Part shown: in pieces, positions 34,838 to 44,130 of the stretch
Position numbering within the stretch: position 1 is the stretch's first letter
How the letters are laid out: each line of letters opens with the position of its first letter
NCBI GenBank assembly: GCA_046541515.1
Contig: JBKHDD010000001.1
Coordinates: forward strand, 1-64,000
Reading direction: 5' to 3'
From: CAYFVR01 sp046541515
Lineage (GTDB): Bacteria > Desulfobacterota > Desulfobacteria > Desulfobacterales > Desulfococcaceae
Length of the DNA stretch: 64,000 nt
Program-made: the position numbers and the translations under genes
Notes under the pieces: generated by a model
What the model was told of the DNA's origin: nothing
What the model saw: only the letters and a program-made list of their open reading frames with translations
Databases searched by the model: none

Positions 34838-37800
34838 TTATCGCCACGTGCGGTCGAGGTTCTTTCGGTTGGCGAAAAAGGCCTCCCGAATTCCGTTGGG
34901 TTCCATCTCGTTGAAGGTCTCCTGGTTTTGACCTTCCCGGAAGACCCGTTCCGGCGTTTCGGGCAGACCGCCCAGGTCCACGCCGAAGGCGCCCGCCTCC
35001 ACGTTGAAGCCCGGGTCGCCCGGCTCCTCCATGAAGAGCTGGGAATACAGGTCGTACTCCTCGTCCAGATACAGCGAGGGCGGCTTCCAGCCCAGGTCGG
35101 TCATGTCCCCCCAGGAAAGAGAGCCGAACTGGGATTCCGAATTCAGGGTATTGGCGAAGCGGCAGCCCAGATGGCTGCGCAGGGCCTCCTCGATGGAACA
35201 GAAATCGGCGACGAAGTCCTCGCCGCCGGGGCCGAGCCCTCGAAAGGTGATGCCCGCCTGGCCGCCCGTGACGCCCACCATGCCGGGGAGGTTGACGGGG
35301 CCGGGGCTGATGCCGTCGGGACCGTCGGCGTCCGGCGGGGCGATGGGCTGGAGCGGCGGGCTCGGGGGCGGCGTCGGCAGTTCCGGCAGGGTGTCCGGAT
35401 CGGATTGGGCCACCCGGATGAGAATGGTGTCCACGTCGGTAAGGGCGTCGCGGTCGTTGGGCGTTTTTTCGTCGAGCCCGTCGGGGACCAGGTCGCCGCG
35501 TTCGTCCACGATGGGATTTCCCTCCTCGTCGAAAGGCGCAACCACGCAACGGAAGCCGTTGCTTCCCACGAAGGACGGGTTGATTCCCTCGTACCCGAAA
35601 TCGTTGGAGGTGACGGTCAGGGTGTCCTCGCCGGTGAAATTCCCCGGCGGCGCGTAGGACAGCGAATCCAGGACCGCGTTGACCGCTTCGATGGAACCGG
35701 TCAGGGTCAGGTCCGCCGTGCCGTTGCCGTCGATCTGGACGCCCTGGCCTCCCTCCGCGACGTTCAAAACGCCGAAGATGACGCCCAGATTGACGGACAT
35801 TTCCGCCGGACCTTCCACGTCGCCCACGTCGAGCCGGCCGCCGACGTCCACGATGGCGCCGGAGGGAACGATAATTTCACCGGGAACCTGGTTGACCGGC
35901 GCGTCGTTGACGGGGATGATGGCGATTCGGGAAAAGGCGGTGCTGCTCTGGCCCGGGCCCTCGCCGTCGATGGGAACGTCGGTCACCGTCACCGCGGCCA
36001 CCCGGCGCACGCTCTCCCCGGCGGGGGTGGTGTCGCTGGGGTTTTGAGAGTCGTTGTCGTAGGTGACCGTGTTCAGGATTTGCTGATAGGCTTCGGTGGA
36101 AGCGATTCCCTGGAATTCCAGCGTCAAGGCCACCACTTGGCCGGCGGCGTTGGTCTGCTGGGCAACGTTCACCGTGATATTGGTGTTTGGATCGGCGTTG
36201 ACGGCGTCCAGTACGTCTTGACTAAAGCCCAGGGATTCCAACAGTCCGGACTCGGCGTTCTGGTCCAGCGCCAAAAGTTGTCCTCCCTGTTCCGGCGGCG
36301 GGGAGGCCGGGCCGCCGGAATCCAGCCGATTTGTCAACTCCACGGTCATGCGCTGGATCAGGCCGTTGTCGTCGGCGATCAGGATGTCTTGGTCGGCGAT
36401 GGGCACCGGGGTGCAGTCGCTGTCTTCGATGAAGAAGACGTTGTAGTTGCCGGTGTCTTCGTTCCCCGGGGCCTGGGGACCCGCCGGCGGGATGTCGTTT
36501 TCCGGGTCGGCGCCGCCGTCGTCGTCTTCGTCCAGGTCGATGGTTGGAGGCGCGTCGCCGGGGAAGATGGCGATCTGGATGTTGTCGGCGTCCTGGAGCG
36601 GGCCGGGAAGGCCGGCGTTGCCCAGGTCGTTGGAAGTGATTTTAATGGTGTCGTAGGCTTGATCCGAGGCCGCGTTGTTCAGTTCGTTCAGGTCGGCCTC
36701 GTAGCGAAGGCCGGTCTGAATGGCGGCGCCGACGTCGGCCAGATCCCCCCGGATGGTCACGGTCTGGGAGCCGTTGGCGCCGCCGACAATCGTGACGCCG
36801 GCCAGACTTTCCAGAAAGACTTGGCTGCCGGCCCGATCCACCGAAACCGTCAGGTCGATCTGGCCGGGATTGGAACCGGCTTCCTCGCCCTTGGCCAGGT
36901 CGATGTCTTGGAGGGTGATGCCGGTGAAGGTGATCCGGCCGTTCTCGTCCAGCCGTTGTTGTTCGTTCACCACGTCGTCGTTGTCCGGGTCCAGGTTGGG
37001 GCCCAAAACGATGTCCGGCCGGTCGTTGACGGCCAGCACCGGCAACTCGCCCGTGCCTTCCTGGCTGAAAGCGACGTTGTCGCCCACCGTGTTCACGAAA
37101 GTCCCCGGGGTGCCGGCGAATTCGGCGGCGTCCCAAGATTTGGCGGCGATGGTGGGCGTGACGGCGCCGGGTTCCTCGTCGGTGTTGAAATTCTCGTTCG
37201 GAATGAACCGAATCTGGTCCGCGGGGCCCAGCAGCAAGGCGTTCGCCTCGCCGAGCTGGCCGTTGTCGATGGGCGTCCACTGGCCGTCGGAATCGAGAAA
37301 CTGCCACTGGCCGTTGGCGTCGTCCACCGCCGTGATGGCCAGCGCCTCGCCCCCCTGGTTGGGCGGCTGGTTGGGCAGGTTGAAGCTGGCGACGATGTCT
37401 TGGACCGTGAAGCCTTCCACCTGGTCGGGCGTCCGGGGCGAAAAGAAGGGATCGTTGGGATTCCCGTTGTCCTCGAAGATGCCGTTCCCGAAATCAAATT
37501 CGGGTGGCGCGTCGGCGTCGATTTGGATGGTTCGGGTGACCGTGTCGCTTTTTGGGCCGTCCATGAATTGCGGGTCGGTCGGCGCGGGAATCTGGGGTTC
37601 CGAAAAGTCGCCCTCGCCGCCGGAATTGTTGTCGGTGACGGTGATGGCGACGACCCGATCGGCCTCTTCGTTGGCCTGGGCCGCGTCGGCGGCGTTGTTG
37701 ACGTAGGATACTTGGCGGGCCACGTCTTCGGCGCGGGAAAGGGTGAATGCCTGGCCGTTGGTCGGGGTCAGCACCAGGGTCCGACCCCCTTCCTGAACGC

Positions 37801-39976
37801 TGACGGAAACGTCGTCGAAGCCCGCGCCGTCAAATTCCAGTTCGTCCACGGCGGCGGTGTAGCCATCTTCAATCCGCACGCGAATTTCGCCGATCCCCCG
37901 GGGCAGGTTGGCCGCGGCCAAATCCGTGTCGTCCACGTCCTCCAATGTGAAGGTTTCATCCGCCAGGGCCAGCCGGGTGGGATCGTTCACGTTGAGGGAA
38001 TAAACCAGCCCGTCGGTTTCCGGCTCGGCGTCGGGCCCGTCGTTGACGGCGTCCACCAGGAATTCTCCCTCGCCGGTGGAATCCTGGATGCCGTTGTCGG
38101 CCTCGCTGGCGTTGGCGTCGGTAACCGTGACCGAGATTGTGCGCGGTCCCTCGACGGGGTCGTCGCCGTTCAGGGCGTCGGGATCTTCGCCCGGGCCCAG
38201 GAGGTCGGGACCGCCCACGTGCTGGTACCGTACCTGGTCCGCGGCCAGTTGGAAATCCGAGATCGGCGCCGATTCCCGTCCTTCGGAGGGGGTGAACACA
38301 ATCCGTCCGGTTTCGACCTGGGCCTGGATGGTGGACGGAAGGCTTCCCGCGAGGAAGAGAACGTCCACGCCCCGGGAATCGTTTTGGAAGCCGTCGGTGA
38401 TTTCCACGACCACCTCGGTGAAATCGGTGTCGTCGGGGTCTTCGCCGAGGGTGATGCCCAGCTCCATGGGAACGCCGGTCTGGTCGGGCGTCACGAAGCC
38501 GTTTTCGATGTAGGGATCGTCGATTTCCACGGTCGGCGGTTCCGGAGCGTCGTTCACCGGGGTGACGTTGATGGTCACCGTGGCCGCCTCCGAAAGATTG
38601 TTTTGGGATTGCCCGTCGTCCGTCCGGAAGGTGAAATTGTCGACGCCGTTAAAATCCGGGTTGGGCGTGTAGGTGAAGGCTCCGGTGTCGGGGTCCAGAT
38701 CCGTGATCACGCCGTTGGTGGGCCCATCGAGGATCTCGAACGTCACCGGATCGCCTTCCACCGGGTCCGAACCTTCGAGGGTCCCGCTGATCGGCTGGTC
38801 TTCCGGCGTGGTGAATTCGTCGTCTTCCGCGATGGGCGGATCGTTGACCGGCAGAATGGTGATGTCGGTGGTGAAATTGTTTTGGAAAGTCCCGTTTTGC
38901 TCCACGCGGAAATCAATTTCCCCGTCGGGGCCGAAGGCGTCCTGGACCGGGTCGTAATCCACGGTCCAGCGATGGTACTCCTGCACCAGAACGCCGTCAA
39001 TTTCGCGCGGTCGGTCGGTGACGAACCCTTCGTAGAAAATTTGGGCGTTGTTCAAGAGCGCGTCGGGGCCGAAGTTGGTCAGGGTGACGTCGCCGGCGAC
39101 CCGGCTGTTGGCGTCCTCGTCGGGGCCGAAGATGAAAACGCCGAAGCTGCCCGGCTCGTCCTCCTGGGTGGTGATGGCCGAAGGAATGCTGGTGGTCAGA
39201 CTGCCTTGGAAACCGGCGAGGATTTTGCCGTCCATGGGCGAATCGGCGTCCCCGGCGTCTTTGCCGGACGCGGCTTCCAGGGTCCAATCGCCTTCTTTTC
39301 CGGTCATGTCGTCCGAAGCGAAAACCGAGGCGCCGGTGGCGTCCGCCAGTCCGTCCAGAAGCGCCTGTCCGGACCCGCCATCGGAGGCGACGTTGCAGCC
39401 GTATAAATGAATCTGGCCATTTTGGGCCATGTGGTCTTGAAGACTTCCCCAGGTTTCCGCAGAATCTTCAAGGGAATCGGCGGTGACCATTTCGTTCCCC
39501 AGATGAAAAAAACCGCTACCTCCGTGGGACAAAATGGTCAGCGAGCCCACTTTCCGGCCGGTTTCCTCGGCGAAATCGGTGACGTCCGTCAGCACCTCCG
39601 CCATTTCGTCCCGACCGGCGTCATAGGTGAAAATGGCGTGGGATTCGGCTTCCGCAGCTGCTTGCAGCGTTTGCAAATCCGGGAGATTGTCGGCGATCAG
39701 CACGACGTTCAACGGGTCGGACCCCTCCCCGGGGCGGAGAATCGGGCCGATGTCTTCCGGCCTTCCGTCGGCCGCGTCCCCTTCGTCTGCGGAAAGCATG
39801 GTGGCCACTTCGGCGACGGCGCCGGCATGCATGTTGGGGGCGTCGGGAATTGAGGCGGATTCCGCGTCCGGATTGGGTCCGACGTCATCCGGCCCGTCGG
39901 CCGCATGGTCCATGGCGGCGTCCACGCCGGCCGCGTCCAGCACAATCCGGTTTTCCAGCTTCATTAGGTTCAACAT
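34838..39976 (-). CDS. Giant DUF4347 repeat protein with LEPR-like N-terminal motif (probable secreted adhesin)
   Basis: 1712 residues, very acidic. It begins MLNLMKLENRIVLDAAGVDA, resembling the LEPR-XLL type N-terminal sequence of large exported proteins and not a classic signal peptide. A DUF4347 domain follows (about 85-240) with SHGGSG (His151) and LYGCNVASDGGSGQALL (Cys194). The rest is a chain of cadherin-like/VCBS-type repeats (NDPPIAEDDEFTTPEDQPIS; VTINVTPVNDAPEPP) down to a Pro-rich linker (PTPPPSPPLQPIAPP) and a unique C-terminal domain of about 150 residues. GGGAGG precedes the ATG at 39976. It lies between the TolC-like and the M50-HlyD genes, so it is the likely export substrate. 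Confidence 0.85.
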   Translation of the reverse strand: MLNLMKLENRIVLDAAGVDAAMDHAADGPDDVGPNPDAESASIPDAPNMHAGAVAEVATMLSADEGDAADGRPEDIGPILRPGEGSDPLNVVLIADNLPDLQTLQAAAEAESHAIFTYDAGRDEMAEVLTDVTDFAEETGRKVGSLTILSHGGSGFFHLGNEMVTADSLEDSAETWGSLQDHMAQNGQIHLYGCNVASDGGSGQALLDGLADATGASVFASDDMTGKEGDWTLEAASGKDAGDADSPMDGKILAGFQGSLTTSIPSAITTQEDEPGSFGVFIFGPDEDANSRVAGDVTLTNFGPDALLNNAQIFYEGFVTDRPREIDGVLVQEYHRWTVDYDPVQDAFGPDGEIDFRVEQNGTFQNNFTTDITILPVNDPPIAEDDEFTTPEDQPISGTLEGSDPVEGDPVTFEILDGPTNGVITDLDPDTGAFTYTPNPDFNGVDNFTFRTDDGQSQNNLSEAATVTINVTPVNDAPEPPTVEIDDPYIENGFVTPDQTGVPMELGITLGEDPDDTDFTEVVVEITDGFQNDSRGVDVLFLAGSLPSTIQAQVETGRIVFTPSEGRESAPISDFQLAADQVRYQHVGGPDLLGPGEDPDALNGDDPVEGPRTISVTVTDANASEADNGIQDSTGEGEFLVDAVNDGPDAEPETDGLVYSLNVNDPTRLALADETFTLEDVDDTDLAAANLPRGIGEIRVRIEDGYTAAVDELEFDGAGFDDVSVSVQEGGRTLVLTPTNGQAFTLSRAEDVARQVSYVNNAADAAQANEEADRVVAITVTDNNSGGEGDFSEPQIPAPTDPQFMDGPKSDTVTRTIQIDADAPPEFDFGNGIFEDNGNPNDPFFSPRTPDQVEGFTVQDIVASFNLPNQPPNQGGEALAITAVDDANGQWQFLDSDGQWTPIDNGQLGEANALLLGPADQIRFIPNENFNTDEEPGAVTPTIAAKSWDAAEFAGTPGTFVNTVGDNVAFSQEGTGELPVLAVNDRPDIVLGPNLDPDNDDVVNEQQRLDENGRITFTGITLQDIDLAKGEEAGSNPGQIDLTVSVDRAGSQVFLESLAGVTIVGGANGSQTVTIRGDLADVGAAIQTGLRYEADLNELNNAASDQAYDTIKITSNDLGNAGLPGPLQDADNIQIAIFPGDAPPTIDLDEDDDGGADPENDIPPAGPQAPGNEDTGNYNVFFIEDSDCTPVPIADQDILIADDNGLIQRMTVELTNRLDSGGPASPPPEQGGQLLALDQNAESGLLESLGFSQDVLDAVNADPNTNITVNVAQQTNAAGQVVALTLEFQGIASTEAYQQILNTVTYDNDSQNPSDTTPAGESVRRVAAVTVTDVPIDGEGPGQSSTAFSRIAIIPVNDAPVNQVPGEIIVPSGAIVDVGGRLDVGDVEGPAEMSVNLGVIFGVLNVAEGGQGVQIDGNGTADLTLTGSIEAVNAVLDSLSYAPPGNFTGEDTLTVTSNDFGYEGINPSFVGSNGFRCVVAPFDEEGNPIVDERGDLVPDGLDEKTPNDRDALTDVDTILIRVAQSDPDTLPELPTPPPSPPLQPIAPPDADGPDGISPGPVNLPGMVGVTGGQAGITFRGLGPGGEDFVADFCSIEEALRSHLGCRFANTLNSESQFGSLSWGDMTDLGWKPPSLYLDEEYDLYSQLFMEEPGDPGFNVEAGAFGVDLGGLPETPERVFREGQNQETFNEMEPNGIREAFFANRKNLDRTWR

Positions 39977-40090
39977 CCTGATAACCTCCCTGAGACGGTG
40001 GGGCCGAACGTTTCGCAAACGGGTTGCCGAAAGGGGCGGCGCGGCCAAACGGGCGAAGTTTCGAGAAAACGGAGAATCGGGGGTGGTCGT

Positions 40091-40123
40091 CCGGCCGGAG
40101 CGATGGGCGACCGCTCCGGCCGG
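40091..40123 (-). terminator. Intercistronic GC hairpin after the TolC-like gene
   Basis: CCGGCCGGAGCG (40091-40102) pairs with CGCTCCGGCCGG (40112-40123) around a nine-base loop. It lies 38 bases past the stop of the TolC-like gene and 115 bases before the giant protein start. No T-run follows, so partial termination or RNA processing is more likely than a full stop. Confidence 0.5.
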
Positions 40124-40160
40124 CGGCGATTGGTTCAGGCTCGCAGGAACCGCTCGGAGA

Positions 40161-42260
40161 CTACCAGTGGACGCTGTCCGGGGCGATCAGCCAGTAATCC
40201 ACGCCTCGGTCCCGCAGTTCCCGGGCCAATTCCTGAGCCTCGGCCTGAGTCAGACCGCGGACCCGGACCCGATTCAACAGGTTCCCCTGCACCCGGGCGG
40301 TGGTGATGGAGGTGTCGCGGCTGTCGAGCATCCGAAGATTCAGGGCCTCCACCTCGTTCATCCGCTTGGTGGGACCGGTGGGTTCGGAAAACGCGCCCAT
40401 CTGCACCTGCCAGAGGAACCGGTCGGCCGCCGGCCCGGCGTAGCCGGGGGCGCCGCCGCCGCTTCGACTCATGGCCTCGTTGCTGGTGGAGACCGGCGGC
40501 GTCACGCCCCAGGTGTCCAGATCGGCGTCTTCGATGACGCCCGTCCCGGATATCCCGTCGGATTCGTCGCCGGTGCTGGCCGTAATCGCGCCGGTCTCGC
40601 CGCCGTTGGTCACTTCCACGAAGTATTCCGAACCCACGCCGCAGATGGGGCAGATTTCCGGGGGCTCCGCCCCGGTGTGGATGTAGCCGCACTCGGTGCA
40701 ACGCCACTTGTTCATGCCGGTGGTGGCGGTGTAGTTCAGCTCTTGGCCTTCGCCGCCCCCCGCGCCGCCGGCCGCGGCCAGCATGCCCTGCTGATCGCAC
40801 TCCAGCGGGTCCATTCCGATGCTCACGCAAAGCCGCTTGTGGGCTACCAGCATGTCGACCACCGCCTCGTCCCGGCGCAGCTTGGCCGCCATTTCTTCCA
40901 GATGACGCTGGGTGACCGCCAGCTCCGGCAGGCGGCCGGCCTGGTTCTTGGTCTGGGCCATGTCGAAGAGGTTGTTGGCCAGGGCGTAGGTTTCGTCCAG
41001 CAGACGGAAGCGGTCCACCTTGATGGCGTAGTCCAGCAGGGCGATGTGGACCTGGGTGATGACGCCCACCGTGGACATGAGCCGCTGGGCCTCGGCCATC
41101 TGGATCGCCTTTTGCTGCCCCTTGTAGGAGACGTATTTGGCCGGCAGGTCCAGCAGCTCCCAGCCGATGCCGGCGCCCACGGTGGCCCAGTTGTTCTGAA
41201 GCAGCAGCCGGTTGTCCTCGTAATGGGCGCCGGCGAAGATGGAAAGCCCCGGGAACATGGCCAGCACCTTGTTCTTGGCCTCCTCTTTCTGAATCCGAAC
41301 CTGCATGTCGCTGGCGAACAGTTCGGGCCGGTGGAGCAGGGCGTACTCTTCCAGCCGGTCGATGTTCAGCTCCTTGGTGTGGGGCAGGTTGGCGACGATG
41401 GGCTTGATGGGCGGCCGGGCCAGGGTGAACTGGACGTTCTGGTTGAGGCCCATGAGCTGGGCGAGCTGGAGCCGTTCCCTGGAGAGGTTGGCCTGAAGCT
41501 GGCGGATGGTCAGTTCCAGCTCCTTGAGCCGAAGCTCGGCGTCCGAGGCGGCCATGCTGTCGTAGCTGCCCCGTTCCACGGCCTGGTCCATGTTGCGTTT
41601 TACCTCCTTCAGATTGGTCTCCACCACGTGGACGTAATCCAGGGCGTCTTCCACCGCCGCCGCGTGCCAGTAGGCCCGGGTGACGTCCAGGGCCAACTGC
41701 TGGGCTTGGCGGGCCCGCTCCCGGCGGATCACCTCTTCCTGCATCTCGGACGCGTTGCCCCGGACGTAGGCCATCATGGTGTCCAGAATGTTCCAGGTGA
41801 GGGTGAGGTTGGCCCGGGTGTTGTCCTTTAGCTCGGACACGGTGAAGTCCGGCTGATCTTCGTCGAGCAGCCAGTTGTAGGCGTCGCTCTTGCGGAGAAC
41901 GTCTCGCCGCTTGTAGGTGGCGTCGGCGGAAAGGCTGGGGAGCATCTGGAGTTTGGCCACCAGGCTTTCCTTGTCGGCGATCTCCTCGTTCAACCGGGCG
42001 ATGCGCATCTCCAGATTGTTGTCGAGGGCGAACCGGATGCAGTCTTCCAGGGTCATCGGCGTTTCGCCGAAATTGCCGTATTCCATGGCCGGTTTGATGG
42101 CCTCCACGTCCTGCCGGGCGTTGGCCTCCCGGTCGGCTTCCATCTCCTCGGGAGAAGGCATGTGGACGCAACCGAAAAGTAACAGCCCCATGCAAAGAAG
42201 CAATACCCACTTCCGTGACGTCCACGACGTCCGCCGTTGGTTGAATCGTGCTTCGCCCAT
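40161..42260 (-). CDS. TolC-like outer-membrane lipoprotein fused to rubredoxin-like and SPOR domains
   Basis: 699 residues. A lipoprotein signal (WVLLLCMGLLLFGC, lipid Cys31) leads into two TolC-type repeats (about 68-270 and 300-480: LEDCIRFALDNNLEMRIARL; RAYWHAAAVEDALDYV; QAGRLPELAVTQRHLEEM). After a Gly-rich linker comes a rubredoxin-type iron site, Cys521/524 and Cys537/540 (CTECGYIH, PPEICPIC). A second linker leads to a SPOR-like domain (about 615-693; FLWQVQMGAFSEPTGPTKRM; RVRVRGLTQAEAQELARELR). SPOR binds denuded peptidoglycan. The ATG at 42260 follows GGAGATTCTT. It is the first gene of the secretion series. Rubredoxin in an outer-membrane channel is very unusual. Confidence 0.88.
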   Translation of the reverse strand: MGEARFNQRRTSWTSRKWVLLLCMGLLLFGCVHMPSPEEMEADREANARQDVEAIKPAMEYGNFGETPMTLEDCIRFALDNNLEMRIARLNEEIADKESLVAKLQMLPSLSADATYKRRDVLRKSDAYNWLLDEDQPDFTVSELKDNTRANLTLTWNILDTMMAYVRGNASEMQEEVIRRERARQAQQLALDVTRAYWHAAAVEDALDYVHVVETNLKEVKRNMDQAVERGSYDSMAASDAELRLKELELTIRQLQANLSRERLQLAQLMGLNQNVQFTLARPPIKPIVANLPHTKELNIDRLEEYALLHRPELFASDMQVRIQKEEAKNKVLAMFPGLSIFAGAHYEDNRLLLQNNWATVGAGIGWELLDLPAKYVSYKGQQKAIQMAEAQRLMSTVGVITQVHIALLDYAIKVDRFRLLDETYALANNLFDMAQTKNQAGRLPELAVTQRHLEEMAAKLRRDEAVVDMLVAHKRLCVSIGMDPLECDQQGMLAAAGGAGGGEGQELNYTATTGMNKWRCTECGYIHTGAEPPEICPICGVGSEYFVEVTNGGETGAITASTGDESDGISGTGVIEDADLDTWGVTPPVSTSNEAMSRSGGGAPGYAGPAADRFLWQVQMGAFSEPTGPTKRMNEVEALNLRMLDSRDTSITTARVQGNLLNRVRVRGLTQAEAQELARELRDRGVDYWLIAPDSVHW

Positions 42261-42540
42261 AAGAATCTCCGTTTTCATGCTGGCATTAGGGTTGACCATC
42301 TGGTTTGACGGTATTTGGCGAGGATCGTGCAAAACCGACCTTTCTCCCGGCGGGGTCTGGCTCGGAGGAATCGGTCGGGGGTGGAAAAATAGGGATGTTC
42401 TTCACTATTCAAAAAAAAGGGATGTTGTCAAGGGAATTCATGGGGAAAATCCGTCATAAATCCACGCCGGGCGCGGAAATGGGGAAAGAGGCGTAGTGGG
42501 TGTGCGGAATTGCCCACCCCTCCGGGGAAATGGAAAATGT

Positions 42541-44130
42541 TCAATAAACCCCCCAGTTTCCCGCCAGATAATAGCGGAACAGGACCGGATGAAATTCCGT
42601 GTTGATGGCGACCTCGGCGAGCCGCTCGTCGCCGACCACGCCTTTTCCAAAGTGCAGCATGGAAATCATGGCATCGCGGTTGATGAACCGGGTGGGCACC
42701 GTTTCGAAGTCCGCGGCCAGCAGACGGGATCGGAGAGTTTTCCGGTCGCCGTCCTCTTCCCGGATTCCGATCGCCCAGCCCCATTCCCCCATGGTGGGCA
42801 CCGGGTTGCGGTAGGGCAGGGCGGAAAAGCCGGAAGCCCGGATGGTTTTGAGGATGCAGAGAAACGCCCGATGGGCGAAAAACGGGCTGGTGGCCTGCGC
42901 CGCCAGCACGCCGCCCCGGTTCAGCCGGCGGTGGGCCATCCGGTAGAACTTGCGGGAATAGACGTGCATCAGCTCGATGGAATCCGGGTCGGGCAAATCG
43001 ATCAGGATCGCGTCGAACCGTTCCCCCCCCGTTTCCAGAAACTCCGCCGCGTCCCGGTTGACGATCCGCACCCGGGGGTCGAGCAGGGCGCCGTCGTTGA
43101 AGGATCGCAGCAACGGATGACTTCGGCCCAGTTCCGTCATGGCCGGGTCCAGGTCCACCAGGGCGAGCCGCTCCACTCCCGGATACTTGAGCACCTCCCG
43201 GGCCGCGAGGCCGTCGCCGCCGCCCACGATAAGCACATCTCGGACCGCGGGCGGGACCGCCATGGCCGGATGGACCAGCGGCTCGTGGTATTTTTCCTCG
43301 TCCACGGTGGAAAACTGTTGCTGGCCGTTGAGAAAAAGCCAGTAGTCGTCCCGCCAGCGGGTCATCACGATTTTCTGGTAGGGCGTCTGCCGGGCGTAGA
43401 CCACCTGATCCTGATACTTGCGCTGTTCCCCGTAGGTGATCACCGGCCGGGACAGCGCCCCCACCGCCGCCAGTCCCGCCCCTGCGAAGACGAAGGCCGA
43501 GATGAGCACCCGGGGCCGGCGCGTCATCGGGAAAAAGCGCCACAGCACCAGGGCCGCCACCAGAAAATTGACCGTCCCCAAAATCACCGGGGTGTAGGTC
43601 AGCCCCAGATGGGGCAGGGCCACGAAGGCGAAGAGCAGCCCGCCGAAGAGGGCGCCGTAATAGTCCTTTTCCATGACCCCGGAAATGTTGACCCGCAACT
43701 CCTCGAAGGTCTCGTTGATTCGGGTCACCAGCGGGATTTCGCAGCCGATCAACACGCCGATGGCCGCGGCCTGGAGGTAGATGATCACCTCCACGTACTC
43801 GGTGAGGGCGGCCAGGCCGTAGGCCACCATGGCCGAGGCGGCGCAGAGCAGCGAAAGGGCGATTTCGACGTAAATGAAGGCGTCGATCAGGTCCGACCGG
43901 AAGCTCCGGCTGATCCGGCTGCCGAGCCCCATGGCGAAGAGCATGAGCGACATCACCAGCGTCCACTGGACGATGGCGTTGCCGATTAGATAGGTGGCCA
44001 GGGTGGACAGCACGAACTCGGCCACGATCCCCGCGCATCCGGTGGCGAAGAGGGCGATTTTCAGAATGGTTCCCCGTCCGGGCGCCATGGCGTTCCGGAC
44101 GGGCTCGGGGAGGGCGGGGGTCAGAGGCAC
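42541..44130 (-). CDS. Membrane-fused spermidine synthase-like protein
   Basis: 529 residues. The first 235 or so form about seven membrane spans (LKIALFATGCAGIVAEFVLS; IIYLQAAAIGVLIGCEIPLV). The rest is a class I methyltransferase-like aminopropyltransferase: LNGQQQFSTVDEEKYHEPLV, the nucleotide motif VLIVGGGDGLAAREVLKY, VDLDPAMTELGRSHPLL, FDAILIDLPDPDSIELMHVYS. Such SpeE-like membrane fusions often sit with DUF350 proteins; the substrate may be a polyamine or membrane component (inference). The GTG start at 44130 overlaps the DUF350 gene by 10 bases; ATG 44088 is an alternative start. Confidence 0.82.
   Translation of the reverse strand: MPLTPALPEPVRNAMAPGRGTILKIALFATGCAGIVAEFVLSTLATYLIGNAIVQWTLVMSLMLFAMGLGSRISRSFRSDLIDAFIYVEIALSLLCAASAMVAYGLAALTEYVEVIIYLQAAAIGVLIGCEIPLVTRINETFEELRVNISGVMEKDYYGALFGGLLFAFVALPHLGLTYTPVILGTVNFLVAALVLWRFFPMTRRPRVLISAFVFAGAGLAAVGALSRPVITYGEQRKYQDQVVYARQTPYQKIVMTRWRDDYWLFLNGQQQFSTVDEEKYHEPLVHPAMAVPPAVRDVLIVGGGDGLAAREVLKYPGVERLALVDLDPAMTELGRSHPLLRSFNDGALLDPRVRIVNRDAAEFLETGGERFDAILIDLPDPDSIELMHVYSRKFYRMAHRRLNRGGVLAAQATSPFFAHRAFLCILKTIRASGFSALPYRNPVPTMGEWGWAIGIREEDGDRKTLRSRLLAADFETVPTRFINRDAMISMLHFGKGVVGDERLAEVAINTEFHPVLFRYYLAGNWGVY

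Noticed and set aside
34778..39406. A plus-strand open frame of more than 1500 codons
   Set aside because: Antisense to the giant DUF4347 gene, low-complexity Gly/Val/Arg translation without domains.
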